From contig CM043801.1 of the NCBI GenBank assembly GCA_023974075.1, positions 28,625,504 to 28,689,503 on the forward strand: 64,000 nucleotides of DNA. Direction: 5' to 3'. Within the stretch, counting starts at the first letter, position 1. Each line of letters starts with the position of its first letter. Below the pieces are notes generated by a model that did no database searches, had not been told where the DNA came from, and was given only the letters and a program-made list of their open reading frames with translations. This DNA is from Chaenocephalus aceratus. Its lineage: Eukaryota; Chordata; Actinopteri; Perciformes; Channichthyidae. Shown here piece after piece: positions 55,502 through 64,000 of this stretch. A program made the position numbers and the translations under genes.

Positions 55502-57155
55502 TTGGGGGGGGAAGGGGATTGTTTGGGGGGTGAACTCTGGCTTCATACATCAGTGGAGAGCAAAGCCGGGTACACCACAGGACTTTCGACATGGGGAAAA
55601 GCCTTGATGAGGCTGCAGAGACAAGGTGTCAAAGCTACAAACTAGTCCACAGCCACCCTGGTTTATCTGCAGAAGCAAGAAGAAAATGTTCCCTGAAGTA
55701 GAGGGACGTCCCTTGGCTAATCGGGGACCAAATGTTTGGGGAAATGTCCAACTGTGCAGATTGGTGCTGGTACTTTAAGCTTTGGGAAGCCTGCTCATCA
55801 GAATAATCCACATGGACCGGCCACAACACTGTGATCAAACGGAGAGGGGCTGTCTTCTCATTTTAAATTGATGGCTACTTGCAGACGCACCATTTTTTAC
55901 TTTTTTAAATGCCCCCTCTCATCTAATTCAACCCCAATTTATTTTACACAGTTCTTTGATATTGAAGTCAAGATCTTTTGTATGTACATGAGTTTGGTTT
56001 TTAAATGCAGGTTGATGGGTTATGTTGTTGACCAACAACTATGGTTGACATGTCAGTGTGTGCTGCGTCTGTGAAGCTGTGATGGAGGAGGTGCGAGGAG
56101 GAGGAGGAGGAGGAGGACTGGTTGTACTTTACGGATGAACGAATGTACGGAGAGATCAAAGCAGATGTACACACAGTACGTGCAAAGATGTATTTTCAGC
56201 AGGTGTGATCAGGTGGATGAGTGAGAACATGAGAAGGCCGTGTTTAGAAATCCTACAAATTATATTTAATACGGTCGCTTGAATGGCAAATCACATCGGA
56301 TTTTAATATGCTTTTTTAATTGTTTTTTAATTTAAACGGGGACTTGAAATCATAAACAGCTATTTTGATAATATTCATGTGCGATAACTTTTTTCCTGTT
56401 TAACATTTTATAAATGTTTTGAATATCAGCTGTGAAATTGAAGTATGTTTGAGTAGTTATCGGAAATAAGCATCTTGGTGCGTATTTCCGATTGCTGTAA
56501 AAGAATCTTAACAAAGTTGCACAGTTTTAAAATGGCGGTTTTCCCATCTATTCCTGGTGAAGGATTATGTTAGGTCTTTTCCATGATCATGTAAATCATA
56601 CATGCTGCTGTAGTATTTCTTTCTGTTCTTCTCAGTAAAATACCACCAAACTAAAACTTAACATGCCTTTACTCGAAAGAATTCTCTGTCTAACGGAGGG
56701 AATCCTTTCATCTAAATCCTACAACACCATTTTAATTTGTAAATGCACAACCAGCCATGTGTTAAGGAACAACGGCTGTCAGGTGGTATTTTCCTCTAGC
56801 TCCCCTTTATGGTGTTCTTACTTCCCAGAGTTATTAATACCAGACAAAACAAACACCGTGCACACACAGTGGGCAGGTCAGGGTGTTGGTGCTTTTATAA
56901 GTAATATAAAAGGTTACCTCCGCTGTCTGTCCAGCAGTATGAGATGGGAAATCGTACTGTCAGTCGATAAGTAATAATAAGAATCGGACAAAGATGTGAA
57001 TTTCTTTAGTTTTTCTTTGTGTTTCACTCACAAGCTAATATGTGATTGTTCCTGAAAATGGAACTTGAACTGGTGGGGAGATGATAATGACATTACTGAG
57101 AATGGTAACTAATATGATTTTGTTCAGAAAAAATAAAAGTGTTTCCTCAAAGGAG
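55502..57155 (+). other. yes1: yes1 3' UTR
   Basis: About 1.65 kb between the stop codon and the canonical AATAAA at 57132-57137, with a T/G-rich downstream stretch. It contains a GAGGAGGAGG run near 56095-56117 and AT-rich segments. Extent inferred from the signal. Confidence 0.7.
57132..57137 (+). terminator. yes1: yes1 poly(A) signal AATAAA
   Basis: AAAAAATAAAAGTG contains the canonical hexamer, followed by GTGTTTCC and TTCTCTTGTTCTTTG as a U/GU-rich downstream element. Confidence 0.65.
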
Positions 57156-57466
57156 TCATTTAGCCTTCTCTTGTTCTTTGCAAGCAACATCCAACCTCGT
57201 TCAGATCAGCCTGCGATGTGAAGTGTGGATGTCCACGTCTTGAACAACTCGGCTCCAAGAAGCTCAATGTGACCTTTTATAAATCACTCAAGACTCTTTT
57301 GGTATTTCATTGTATTTATGTACACCAATTTAAAACGGGTATGTACATTTTCTTCATTTTACATTCAATAAATAGGAATGATTGACATGGTTTGTATACA
57401 GGAGCACAAGCTATTTCTAATCTTAAAAGAAAGTGCTGGTAGAAGTTTAGAAAAGGAGACTGTAGT
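57156..57466. other. convergent yes1/clul1 3' interval
   Basis: About 310 bp lie between the yes1 cleavage region and the clul1 stop. On the minus strand only variant signals occur for clul1 (CATAAA at 57320-57315), so its 3' UTR may extend into the yes1 3' UTR. A plus-strand AATAAA at 57367-57372 could serve as an alternative yes1 signal. Confidence 0.5.
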
Positions 57467-57485
57467 TTACTCATCCTCACCGTAC
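57467..57485 (-). CDS. clul1: clul1 exon 9: terminal micro-coding segment
   Basis: Acceptor TTTCTTCACAG precedes 57485. The exon completes an Arg codon and adds YGEDE before TAA at 57469-57467. It is recognised from the phase of exon 8 and the immediate in-frame stop, at the same place where human CLUL1 ends a few residues after the conserved helix. Confidence 0.85.
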
Positions 57486-60400
57486 CTGTGAAGAAACAGA
57501 ATTCATTCAGAATAGACGAAGTACTTGACTTTAGTTGAAGTTTGAGCACACTTTTGTCTAAATTCCAGTACCTATTTTGTTCATGTCTTTAAAGAAAAGG
57601 TACATCTACAGTAGAAGCAGCCGGTGGTGGTGTGATGGAGGTAAATCAAAGCTCTCACCTGACCATCTCCTTGTACTTGCTCAGAGCCTCCTGGGTCACA
57701 TACTGGATGAAGGTGGGGTCCCTCAGCTTCAGCTCCCCAGGGACAGAGAAGATGAGTGGGGGAGAGTTCAGGATGTTCACCTCCACCTTGGTCTCCGTCT
57801 CAGACTCATTCTGTTCATCCTGGGTGTTTGGTGCCACCTGCAGGATGGGAGAAGTCGCACACCAACGATTATCAAATTGCATCCGGCCTATTGGATTTTG
57901 ACTAAAAGGGTTTCCCCATACAGTTGGTATGCATGGCTCCAAAGTTAGAGCAACTCATGAAACTTGTGAATGTTTTTTAGTAGATGATTATTTCCTGAAG
58001 ACTTCCTAACCATACACTCTATGAATCTCCCCTTTTCGTTCATGTCCTCCACTCCTCACCACGTTGACACTGAAGATGTGTTCAGGAGTGTTGCTGTTCA
58101 CAGACTGAGCCACCCAGCTGTAGTCGGCTGCCATGTTGCTCAGCCAGTTGACGGTCTCATCAGTGTGGTGATGGACGATGGACAGGATCTCATCGTACTG
58201 CTCTGTGGAAACATCCAACATCTGGGAGGCCTCATCCAGCTCCACATGCAGGTCCCGGACGCTGGGGCACTCTGGGGGCAGAAGGAGGAGCAGGCAGGGG
58301 GGTTAATGTAAGCAGTGGTGTAAAGTAACTGAGTACACATACTTAAGTGCAATTTTGAGATACTTGAACTTACTGAAGTATTTCAATTTGTTGCTACTTA
58401 GTAATTCTACACCACGACAATTCAGAGGTAAATTGTGTATTTTTACTTCACTACATTGATTTAATATCTTTAGTTACTTTGCAGATTTGGATTAATGATG
58501 TGAAATATAAAAAACTATTAGATAAGACTTTAGTTTCACCTGGAGTCAAAATTCACGAGCTACCCTGCAGTATAAAAAGTGATTAAAACATGCTCCACCT
58601 TTAGCAGCTTTGATAACGCTTAATCAAAACAGAATGACATATTATTTTGAAATGGGTCAATCTGCATAATGAGTACTTTTACTTTTGGTAGGCCTACTTG
58701 AAGAATATTTTGATGCTAATACTTTTGTACTTTTAGTTGAATAACATTTTGATTGCAGGGCTTTTACTTGTATCACAGTCTTCCTACACTTCAGCTGAGG
58801 TAAACTGAGAGTGTGTGGGTGGTGGTGGTGGTGTTGTTGATGGTGTTGTTGGTGGTGGAGCTTCACCTGTGAGCAGCGCTCCCTGACAGGCCTCACACTG
58901 GCTCTGCAGCTGCCAGCACTCGGAGGTCTGTTTGCGAAGGTCCCGGCACAACTTCCTGTTCTGCAGGAAACGAGGGAACATCTCCCTCCCTACAGCAAAC
59001 AGAAACATGTTCAACAACTAGATTAGTGTTTTTTTATTAATTTACACTGTGTACAAAGATAAAGTAAGTAAAAAGCCACACACTCTCTAATATTCTCCAA
59101 GTTCCCACATCTCGTTTGAGTGAAATATTATCAATATTTTGTCATTAAAATAATTTTAACAAAGTAGGCCTTTATTTATCCAAGACATGTACTTGGTAGG
59201 TCAACAATGCTGAGGTACATGTACTTAACTTGAGTATTCACACTTTATTCTAACACGTAATACACCAATAGGTTTTGTGGGGGAAACTTCTGTGTAGCAA
59301 TGCAGGAGGAGTCACCAACTCAAAGGAGACACGGGGAGAGCTGGAGCTTTGATGTCAAACGCTGAGGGGTTTATTTGGAGCTTCGGTCGGAGAATTCACA
59401 AAACATGTCAAAGACTCAGAGGTTCTGACTTCACGGTAGAGTTGCCACGTCAATTCTGAAGAACTCTACCCCAGACCCGTGTATTTAGCTAGTTCAGAGA
59501 GAATAATCCACATTGTGCATAATAAGATAGAATCATAACACCTCTGTCAGCTGATGCCAACAGGCAGGAACAGGGAGACAGAACACTGAGAGCACAGCAG
59601 CCAAAGCTACAGGTGCGTGTGCTCAGTCAGGACAGCATGAACTGATAAACTGGGTCAAAGTTATGGGCCTTGGAAAATATTTCCCCAACAGGTATAATCA
59701 AGTAATATAACGTAGGTCTATATTATACTGAAGAGGGCTGATGTGTTCTTTTTTTGGTACCTGGAGTATAATATGTTCATACTTATATTTTTGTACTTGA
59801 ATTAGGTACAATTTGAATGCATGATTTTTCCTGAGTATTCATACCCTGTGTTATTATTTATTCTACATAAGTAAACAATCCATGTTTTTCATTTTTTCTG
59901 CCGTATTTACCTTTCTTCTTCTGCTCCTCCACCGCCTTTTGGATGTCCTCAAACCTCTGGGTCACCACTGCTCCAAACTCCGCCACCACACTCTTGCCGA
60001 AGTCGAAGAAGGACTCCAGAACGTCCTCCAGTCCCACCCCCTGCAGGAAGCTGGAGTCCCGGGCCGGGTCGTAGGGGTCCGCGGTGTCCTCCTCCATCAG
60101 GGAGTCGGTGTAGTTCAGGAAGGCTTTCTGCAGGACCTGGTCCAGCCGGCCGCTCATTGTGGAGACCAGCTCCACGCTGCGGTTCACCAGCCTCCCGACC
60201 CTGCTTCTCAAGCTGCTGAAGGACTCCTCGATGCGGTCCGCCTCCATGTTGCTGTCCTCAAGGTCCTGGTTCACCAGGATGTCCCCTGCATCCAGACGGG
60301 CCTCTTTGGGGCCGAAGTGCCCAGACACTCTGCGGAAGAAGTTCTCCACCTACAGAGTGAAAAGAGATGGTTTGTTATTGTAACCCAGTGTCACAAGAAG

Positions 60401-61725
60401 TTTATGGGGAGTAAGAAAAACTAAATTCTGCAACACAAAACGTAGTTTACTTGCTGTTCCTAAGATCTTTTCTTGTTAAATAATGTACCGTTGAACCTCT
60501 TCAGACCTCCAAAGATATTGAAAATAAGGCAACAAAAACGGTCCCTTTGGTTAAAGTGATCCCAACTGATGACACTACCAGGGGTTACAACTAATCAAGG
60601 CCCACAAGTATTTGAAGCACTGGTCTAAAGGAAATTACATACAAAGAATGCTGTTTTGGCACATTTACATTTTGTACTAGTGCAGCAATATTTATTCATT
60701 AATTGGACTAATGTCATTATTAAAAAATGAAAACAGGTCATTTAACACTTGTTCCCTTATCTGATGTTTTGATGAATTGTTTACTGAACAATACAATAAG
60801 ACAATTCCACCACCTCGAGCCACATATTGCATCCCAAAAAGAGCCAAATAAAAGTTATATTTTTGTTATTTTTGCCGATGTTGCTGCAATAGTTTGGAGG
60901 ATAGAGTAAGAAGGTCTGAAGTGGAGTTGGATACCTTGGCATGGAAGAAGCCATATCCCCTGCGGCAGGTGGAGGTGAAGAATGTTTTGCACGCGTCCTC
61001 CAGACAGGGACTGCACTGCTCCCACTCAGACTGCAGGGACTCTTTGCACTGCTGCTCGGCCTCCTGCAGCTTCTGCTTCACCTCCTTGGTCAGCTGGTCT
61101 GCCTCCTGGTGGGAGAAGGGAAGACATGTTGTATCCGTGTGCTTTTTTTCTGTCTGCCTTTCTTTCTTAGGTCAATGTTGTTCTTACCTTCTTCTTTTCA
61201 CTGCTGTGTCGGAGAGACTTCATGAGGTGTTCGTGTTTCTGCTCGTTCCTCCACATCACCTCCCTCATCTGCTTCACCCCGTACAAAGCCCGCCTCACCT
61301 CCTCGTCCACAAGTTTCTCCCCATCCAGGGACAACTCTGAGAGTGAGAAGAAAAGAAAAACACAAATAGGGTGAAAACGATTGTCTCTTTATTAAATAAT
61401 GCAATCTGATTTACAGTATATGACATTGAAAACTAATTAAGACACCTCTAGAAAGCCTATGATTTAATTCCACTGTTATCCACATTATATATCAGAATAC
61501 ACAACTCTAACATACTTTTTTGCCGTGGCAGATAAAAATGTACTTTTGACTTTGATAAACAACATCAAACATGTTCCCTCTAAATGAAGGTAAAGATACA
61601 TTCAAAGTTTTGTGCTGACTCACGTTTTAAGGTGTCCTTTGAGATGGGGTGGGTTCGTCCTCTGGGGCAGAATAAAGGACCCCCAGAGTCGCCCCCAGAA
61701 CAAACAAACCAAGCAGCAGCTTCAT
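57467..61725 (-). CDS. clul1: clusterin-like protein 1 (coding span, one apparent frameshift)
   Basis: Eight coding exons on the minus strand: 61624-61725, 61188-61336, 60935-61105, 59911-60349, 58867-58989, 58060-58271, 57659-57837 and 57467-57485 (1,394 nt). All junctions are GT-AG and phases agree from the second coding exon on. Adding the one base missing from the first gives 464 residues; human CLUL1 has 466. Secreted clusterin-family glycoprotein; the mammalian protein is retinal, mainly in cones. Visible: signal peptide, heptad-like helix VDEEVRRALYGVKQMREVM, a five-Cys cluster (CKESLQSEWEQCSPCLEDAC and one more), a long acidic middle exon, a second five-Cys cluster (ECWQLQSQCEACQGALL) and the tail DPTFIQYVTQEALSKYKEMV. 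The paired Cys clusters form the five disulfides of clusterins. CLUL1 is preferred over CLU from VDEEV..AL.G.KQM and from synteny. Confidence 0.92.
57659..57837 (-). CDS. clul1: clul1 exon 8
   Basis: 179 nt, acceptor CCATCCTGCAG and donor GTCAG|GTGAGA. It encodes VAPNTQDEQNESETETKVEV, NILNSPPLIFSVPGELKLRD and PTFIQYVTQEALSKYKEMV. NES is a potential N-glycosylation site. Confidence 0.94.
58060..58271 (-). CDS. clul1: clul1 exon 7
   Basis: 212 nt, acceptor CTGCCCCCAG and donor AACGTG|GTGAGG. It encodes ECPSVRDLHVELDEASQMLD, EILSIVHHHTDETVNWLSNM and SWVAQSVNSNTPEHIFSVNV. The LDEA..LL.VS..QY.EIL pattern and the FxWVs-like end are typical of clusterins. Confidence 0.94.
58867..58989 (-). CDS. clul1: clul1 exon 6: second cysteine cluster
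   Basis: 123 nt, acceptor TTTGCTGTAG and donor CACAG|GTGAAG. It encodes REMFPRFLQNRKLCRDLRKQ and SECWQLQSQCEACQGALLT, with four Cys; the fifth is at the start of the next exon (ECP). Confidence 0.94.
59911..60349 (-). CDS. clul1: clul1 exon 5: long central exon
   Basis: 439 nt, acceptor CACTCTGTAG and donor AAAG|GTAAAT. It encodes VENFFRRVSGHFGPKEARLD onward, with IEESFSSLRSRVGRLVNRSV and DTADPYDPARDSSFLQG; NRS and NYT are potential N-glycosylation sites. This variable middle region corresponds to the CLUL1 segment between the Cys clusters. Confidence 0.93.
60935..61105 (-). CDS. clul1: clul1 exon 4: first five-cysteine cluster
   Basis: 171 nt, phase 0 at both ends, acceptor TTCTCCCACCAG and donor CCAAG|GTATCC. 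It encodes EADQLTKEVKQKLQEAEQQC, then SEWEQCSPCLEDACKTFFTS and TCRRGYGFFHAK. Five Cys residues with the CxxC spacing of clusterins. Confidence 0.95.
61188..61336 (-). CDS. clul1: clul1 exon 3
   Basis: 149 nt, acceptor CACTCTCAG and donor AAG|GTAAGA. It encodes LSLDGEKLVDEEVRRALYGV, KQMREVMWRNEQKHEHLMKS and a basic end, closely patterned on CLUL1 (DEEVKKALTGIKQM in human). Predicted amphipathic coiled-coil. Confidence 0.93.
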
Positions 61726-61774
61726 CTTGAGCTCGCTCAGCAGCTTTGAAGTTTAAAACTCTGGATAAAGGATT
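61624..61774 (-). CDS. clul1: clul1 exon 2: start codon and signal peptide
   Basis: Acceptor ATGTCCTTTCAG; ATG at 61725 begins MKLLLGLFVLGATLGVLYSA, a good secretion signal, followed by PEDEPTP. Read straight on, the frame hits TAA at codon 33 just before the donor AAAAC|GTGAGT. A one-base gain within ACCCCATC would give an in-frame ISKDTLK joining the next exon in phase, so a base is probably missing from the C run. Confidence 0.85.
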
Positions 61775-63498
61775 CTGAAAGGACATAAAATGTGATATTT
61801 CTATCGGTACAGAATCAGATACAGTTGAAGATCCCTGAAAAGTCTAAAGTCTAAAGAGTATTTGATTTAATTTAGTTTTCAATATTAAAGTCTGGAGATA
61901 CTAAATTGTTGGAAGGGTCTGTATTGTATTTCTCCCCTGCACCCGCATTGCTTTTACAGTGAAATCTTACATCTCAAATAAAGATATAACCTATATTTAC
62001 TTTATTTTAAATGCACAGGGACATTGTTTTCCTTTTGACTTGATCTACTGCCATACCATTTTATTTTCAAAATGCAGTTAAGGGATTTAAATTAGCTGTA
62101 TAAACACGGCAAATTGCAGTTATTCAATTAACTCAGTAATTCTGTATACTGTAGTTTGGTTGCCCATTTCTCTTAGACCTGTTGTAACTGTTTTATTAGA
62201 GGAATTGAAAGTCTTAACTCACACTTGTATTTTAAGAAAATAGCAGCTACCCTGACATTTGCATTATGATCACACACTGTGTTTAAATAAGGAAACAAAA
62301 ACAACAGGTTAGGTCTGTTCCAGAAAGCTAATAGGATTTGTTCTGAGCATGATTAAACGTCAAATACTGTACGTGGTCATAAGTAGGTCTGCCTCTTGGT
62401 GGTGCTGCACATCTGTGCACACTTAAACAACCACAGTCATGTGTCCCAAATGGCCTTACATCCTTTTGATGTCAGAAGGTAACTGGAACAGTTTATTTTA
62501 GTTGGTTCGACTACAAAGATGTGTCCCAACACAACCTTTAACATATGTACAGTCATTACAGTGACGAGTAAAATACCTACGTTTTAGATGTCCGTCCTGT
62601 ATGTAAAGGCTTGATTGTCATATGCAACAACTTCAACCTAGTTTTGGCAATACAAATCTTAAATTCCTCTAACAATGCATTATGTAATATACTTAAGAGG
62701 AGTTAAATAATACTGCTAAAGACCTAATGGTGTTCTACATCTAATTGTTTATGTTGCTTAGCTGTGTCATTTTAACTCTATACATTTTAACTCTACAAAT
62801 ACTATTAAGGATTATCTCTTTCATTTTTAAGAATACACTGACCTACAGTTTAGCAGCCTTGTCTTTGTTTTTGTTTTTTCACTTTAAGCACCACTATTAG
62901 GAGGTGAACGGTAGGGGGTTTAAAACTTGCTGAGCTGTGTTTATGCCTGCACCATCTGCTGTGTCAGGAGGTCAGGCTACATGAAGTGACATGTAGCCTG
63001 TTTACAGTATGTTGTGTTTACTTGCTAAATTAGTAACCAGTAAACAAGCTAAAGTCACCTGCCCCAGTTCAGACTAACGAGGAGTTACACAAGTTAACAT
63101 CCAGCGGGGATTTACAGTAACTGAGGATGTACTCTTCACTTATTTCATTATTGGTTTAGGCTGCTCTATTATATCCTACTCCAAACATGCCAAGCTGTTG
63201 TTTGTAACAAGCTCATATGATCTATAAATGAATGTACTAATATTGATTAAAGTAATGCATTAATCATCATCATCTTAATCCATAGTATCTTTTCAAAAGT
63301 AGCAATAAAACATACAGCTGTACAAATGATTAATGTATCAAAAATAACATTTACTACAATAGCACACAATCCTAAGAATATATCATGACACTAATAAATA
63401 AAATGATTAACTCAAGAAATGTAAATTTAAAATCTAATTTGATGACTAATTACAAATAGAGAAAAAGACCGTAAGTAATAATCACAACATAAACTCAC
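61775..63498 (-). other. clul1: clul1 intron 1
   Basis: AT-rich intronic DNA between the non-coding first exon and the start-codon exon; no repeat or extra exon is recognised. Confidence 0.5.
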
Positions 63499-63612
63499 CA
63501 GTAAAAGAGTGGAGACGCTGCTGCTTTGCGGGCATACACAAAGTGCTCAGTGTGGACAGTAGGCTTGGAGTTGAAGTCGAACTGACCGGTCTATTTGTGC
63601 TTGTTCCACTGG
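63499..63612 (-). other. clul1: clul1 non-coding first exon (probable)
   Basis: A strong minus-strand donor TTTTACTG|GTGAGT ends at 63499. Upstream lies GATAAAG at about 63623-63617, a possible TATA-like element. A non-coding first exon is expected because exon 2 has its own acceptor before the ATG. Start estimated. Confidence 0.5.
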
Positions 63613-63654
63613 AGTCTTTATCCTATTACAGTCTTTGTTCATGTTGATGCCCGT

Positions 63655-63660
63655 TAATCC
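63655..63660. promoter_or_regulatory. clul1: CRX/OTX-type motif TAATCC upstream of clul1
   Basis: TTAATCC at 63654-63660 fits the CRX/OTX homeodomain site that drives many photoreceptor genes, and CLUL1 is cone-expressed in mammals. A six-base match is weak by itself. Confidence 0.25.
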
Positions 63661-64000
63661 AGCATTCAACACGTTGCCAGAGAGGTTGGTTTTACGTAAG
63701 AAGCTGCTTAGTCATGTCCGGCTACTGTTTACACAGAAATATAGGTGTTTGATGTATGGTAACATCAGAATGTACTGTAGCACAACAGAAGCCACAAATT
63801 ATCTGAAAAAATATTATCATTTGGATAAAATACAGAAATGTTTAATAGTACACCTTTGGAGGAATAGAAAGTACATGTTTGACATATTGTCTTTCTTAAG
63901 GGGCAGAAAAGTATTTGACATTATGCTCACTGTCAGGTTGGCATTTGTATTTTGTACCTCGACTGTGACATGTCTCCATACTTTAATGTTCAAAAAGGTT
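63661..64000. other. upstream of clul1, no feature recognised
   Basis: AT-rich sequence to the window edge. No exon of a neighbouring gene is recognised. Confidence 0.45.

Noticed and set aside
59882..60424. 180-codon plus-strand frame
   Set aside because: It is the antisense shadow of clul1 exon 5, which has conserved splice sites and the family pattern.
60894..61340. 148-codon plus-strand frame
   Set aside because: Antisense shadow of clul1 exons 3 and 4.
57467..61725. Identity as clusterin (clu) instead of clul1
   Set aside because: The VDEEV..AL.G.KQM helix, the total length and the position next to yes1 match CLUL1 better.

Overview
The window is vertebrate nuclear DNA, most likely from a percomorph-type teleost fish. 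Compact GT-AG genes are separated by long AT-rich non-coding DNA, (CA/GT)n microsatellites and typical fish transposons: tRNA-derived SINEs, CR1/L2-like LINEs, and hAT, piggyBac-like and Harbinger-like non-autonomous elements. No bacterial or viral gene organisation is present.

Three protein genes are supported. (1) adcyap1, minus strand, coding exons between 16916 and 19237, encodes the PACAP/PRP neuropeptide precursor (176 codons, intact). (2) A Src-family tyrosine kinase on the plus strand, coding exons 40731-55501 with a probable non-coding first exon near 23884-24048, is best called yes1. (3) clul1 (clusterin-like 1), minus strand, coding exons 57467-61725, is a secreted glycoprotein. 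The order and relative orientation adcyap1 - yes1 - clul1 match human 18p11.32, where TYMS and ENOSF1 lie between YES1 and CLUL1. Here those two genes are missing and yes1 and clul1 end tail to tail about 330 bp apart.

Layout: 1-16.5 kb is a gene desert with LINE fragments, a TTAA-flanked MITE, two SINEs around a 5'-truncated LINE with a long reverse-transcriptase frame, and CA repeats. 16.5-19.9 kb is adcyap1 and its CRE-bearing promoter. 19.9-23.85 kb is the divergent intergenic interval with a long GT tract. 23.85-57.15 kb is yes1; its 16.7-kb first intron is packed with hAT-type elements, several bounded by exact 8-bp target duplications, and later introns hold more elements plus a 272-bp perfect TG tract. 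57.4-63.6 kb is clul1. The right end shows nothing recognisable.

The main anomalies are apparent coding indels. Relative to the invariant Src-family exon phases, yes1 has one base too few at the end of its first coding exon and two too many at the start of the next, with substitutions at deeply conserved residues. clul1 has a one-base frameshift in its signal-peptide exon. Residual assembly errors or genuine decay could explain these; adcyap1 is clean. The most distinctive repeat structure is an eight-copy array of CACGTG-centred palindromes inside one hAT-like element.
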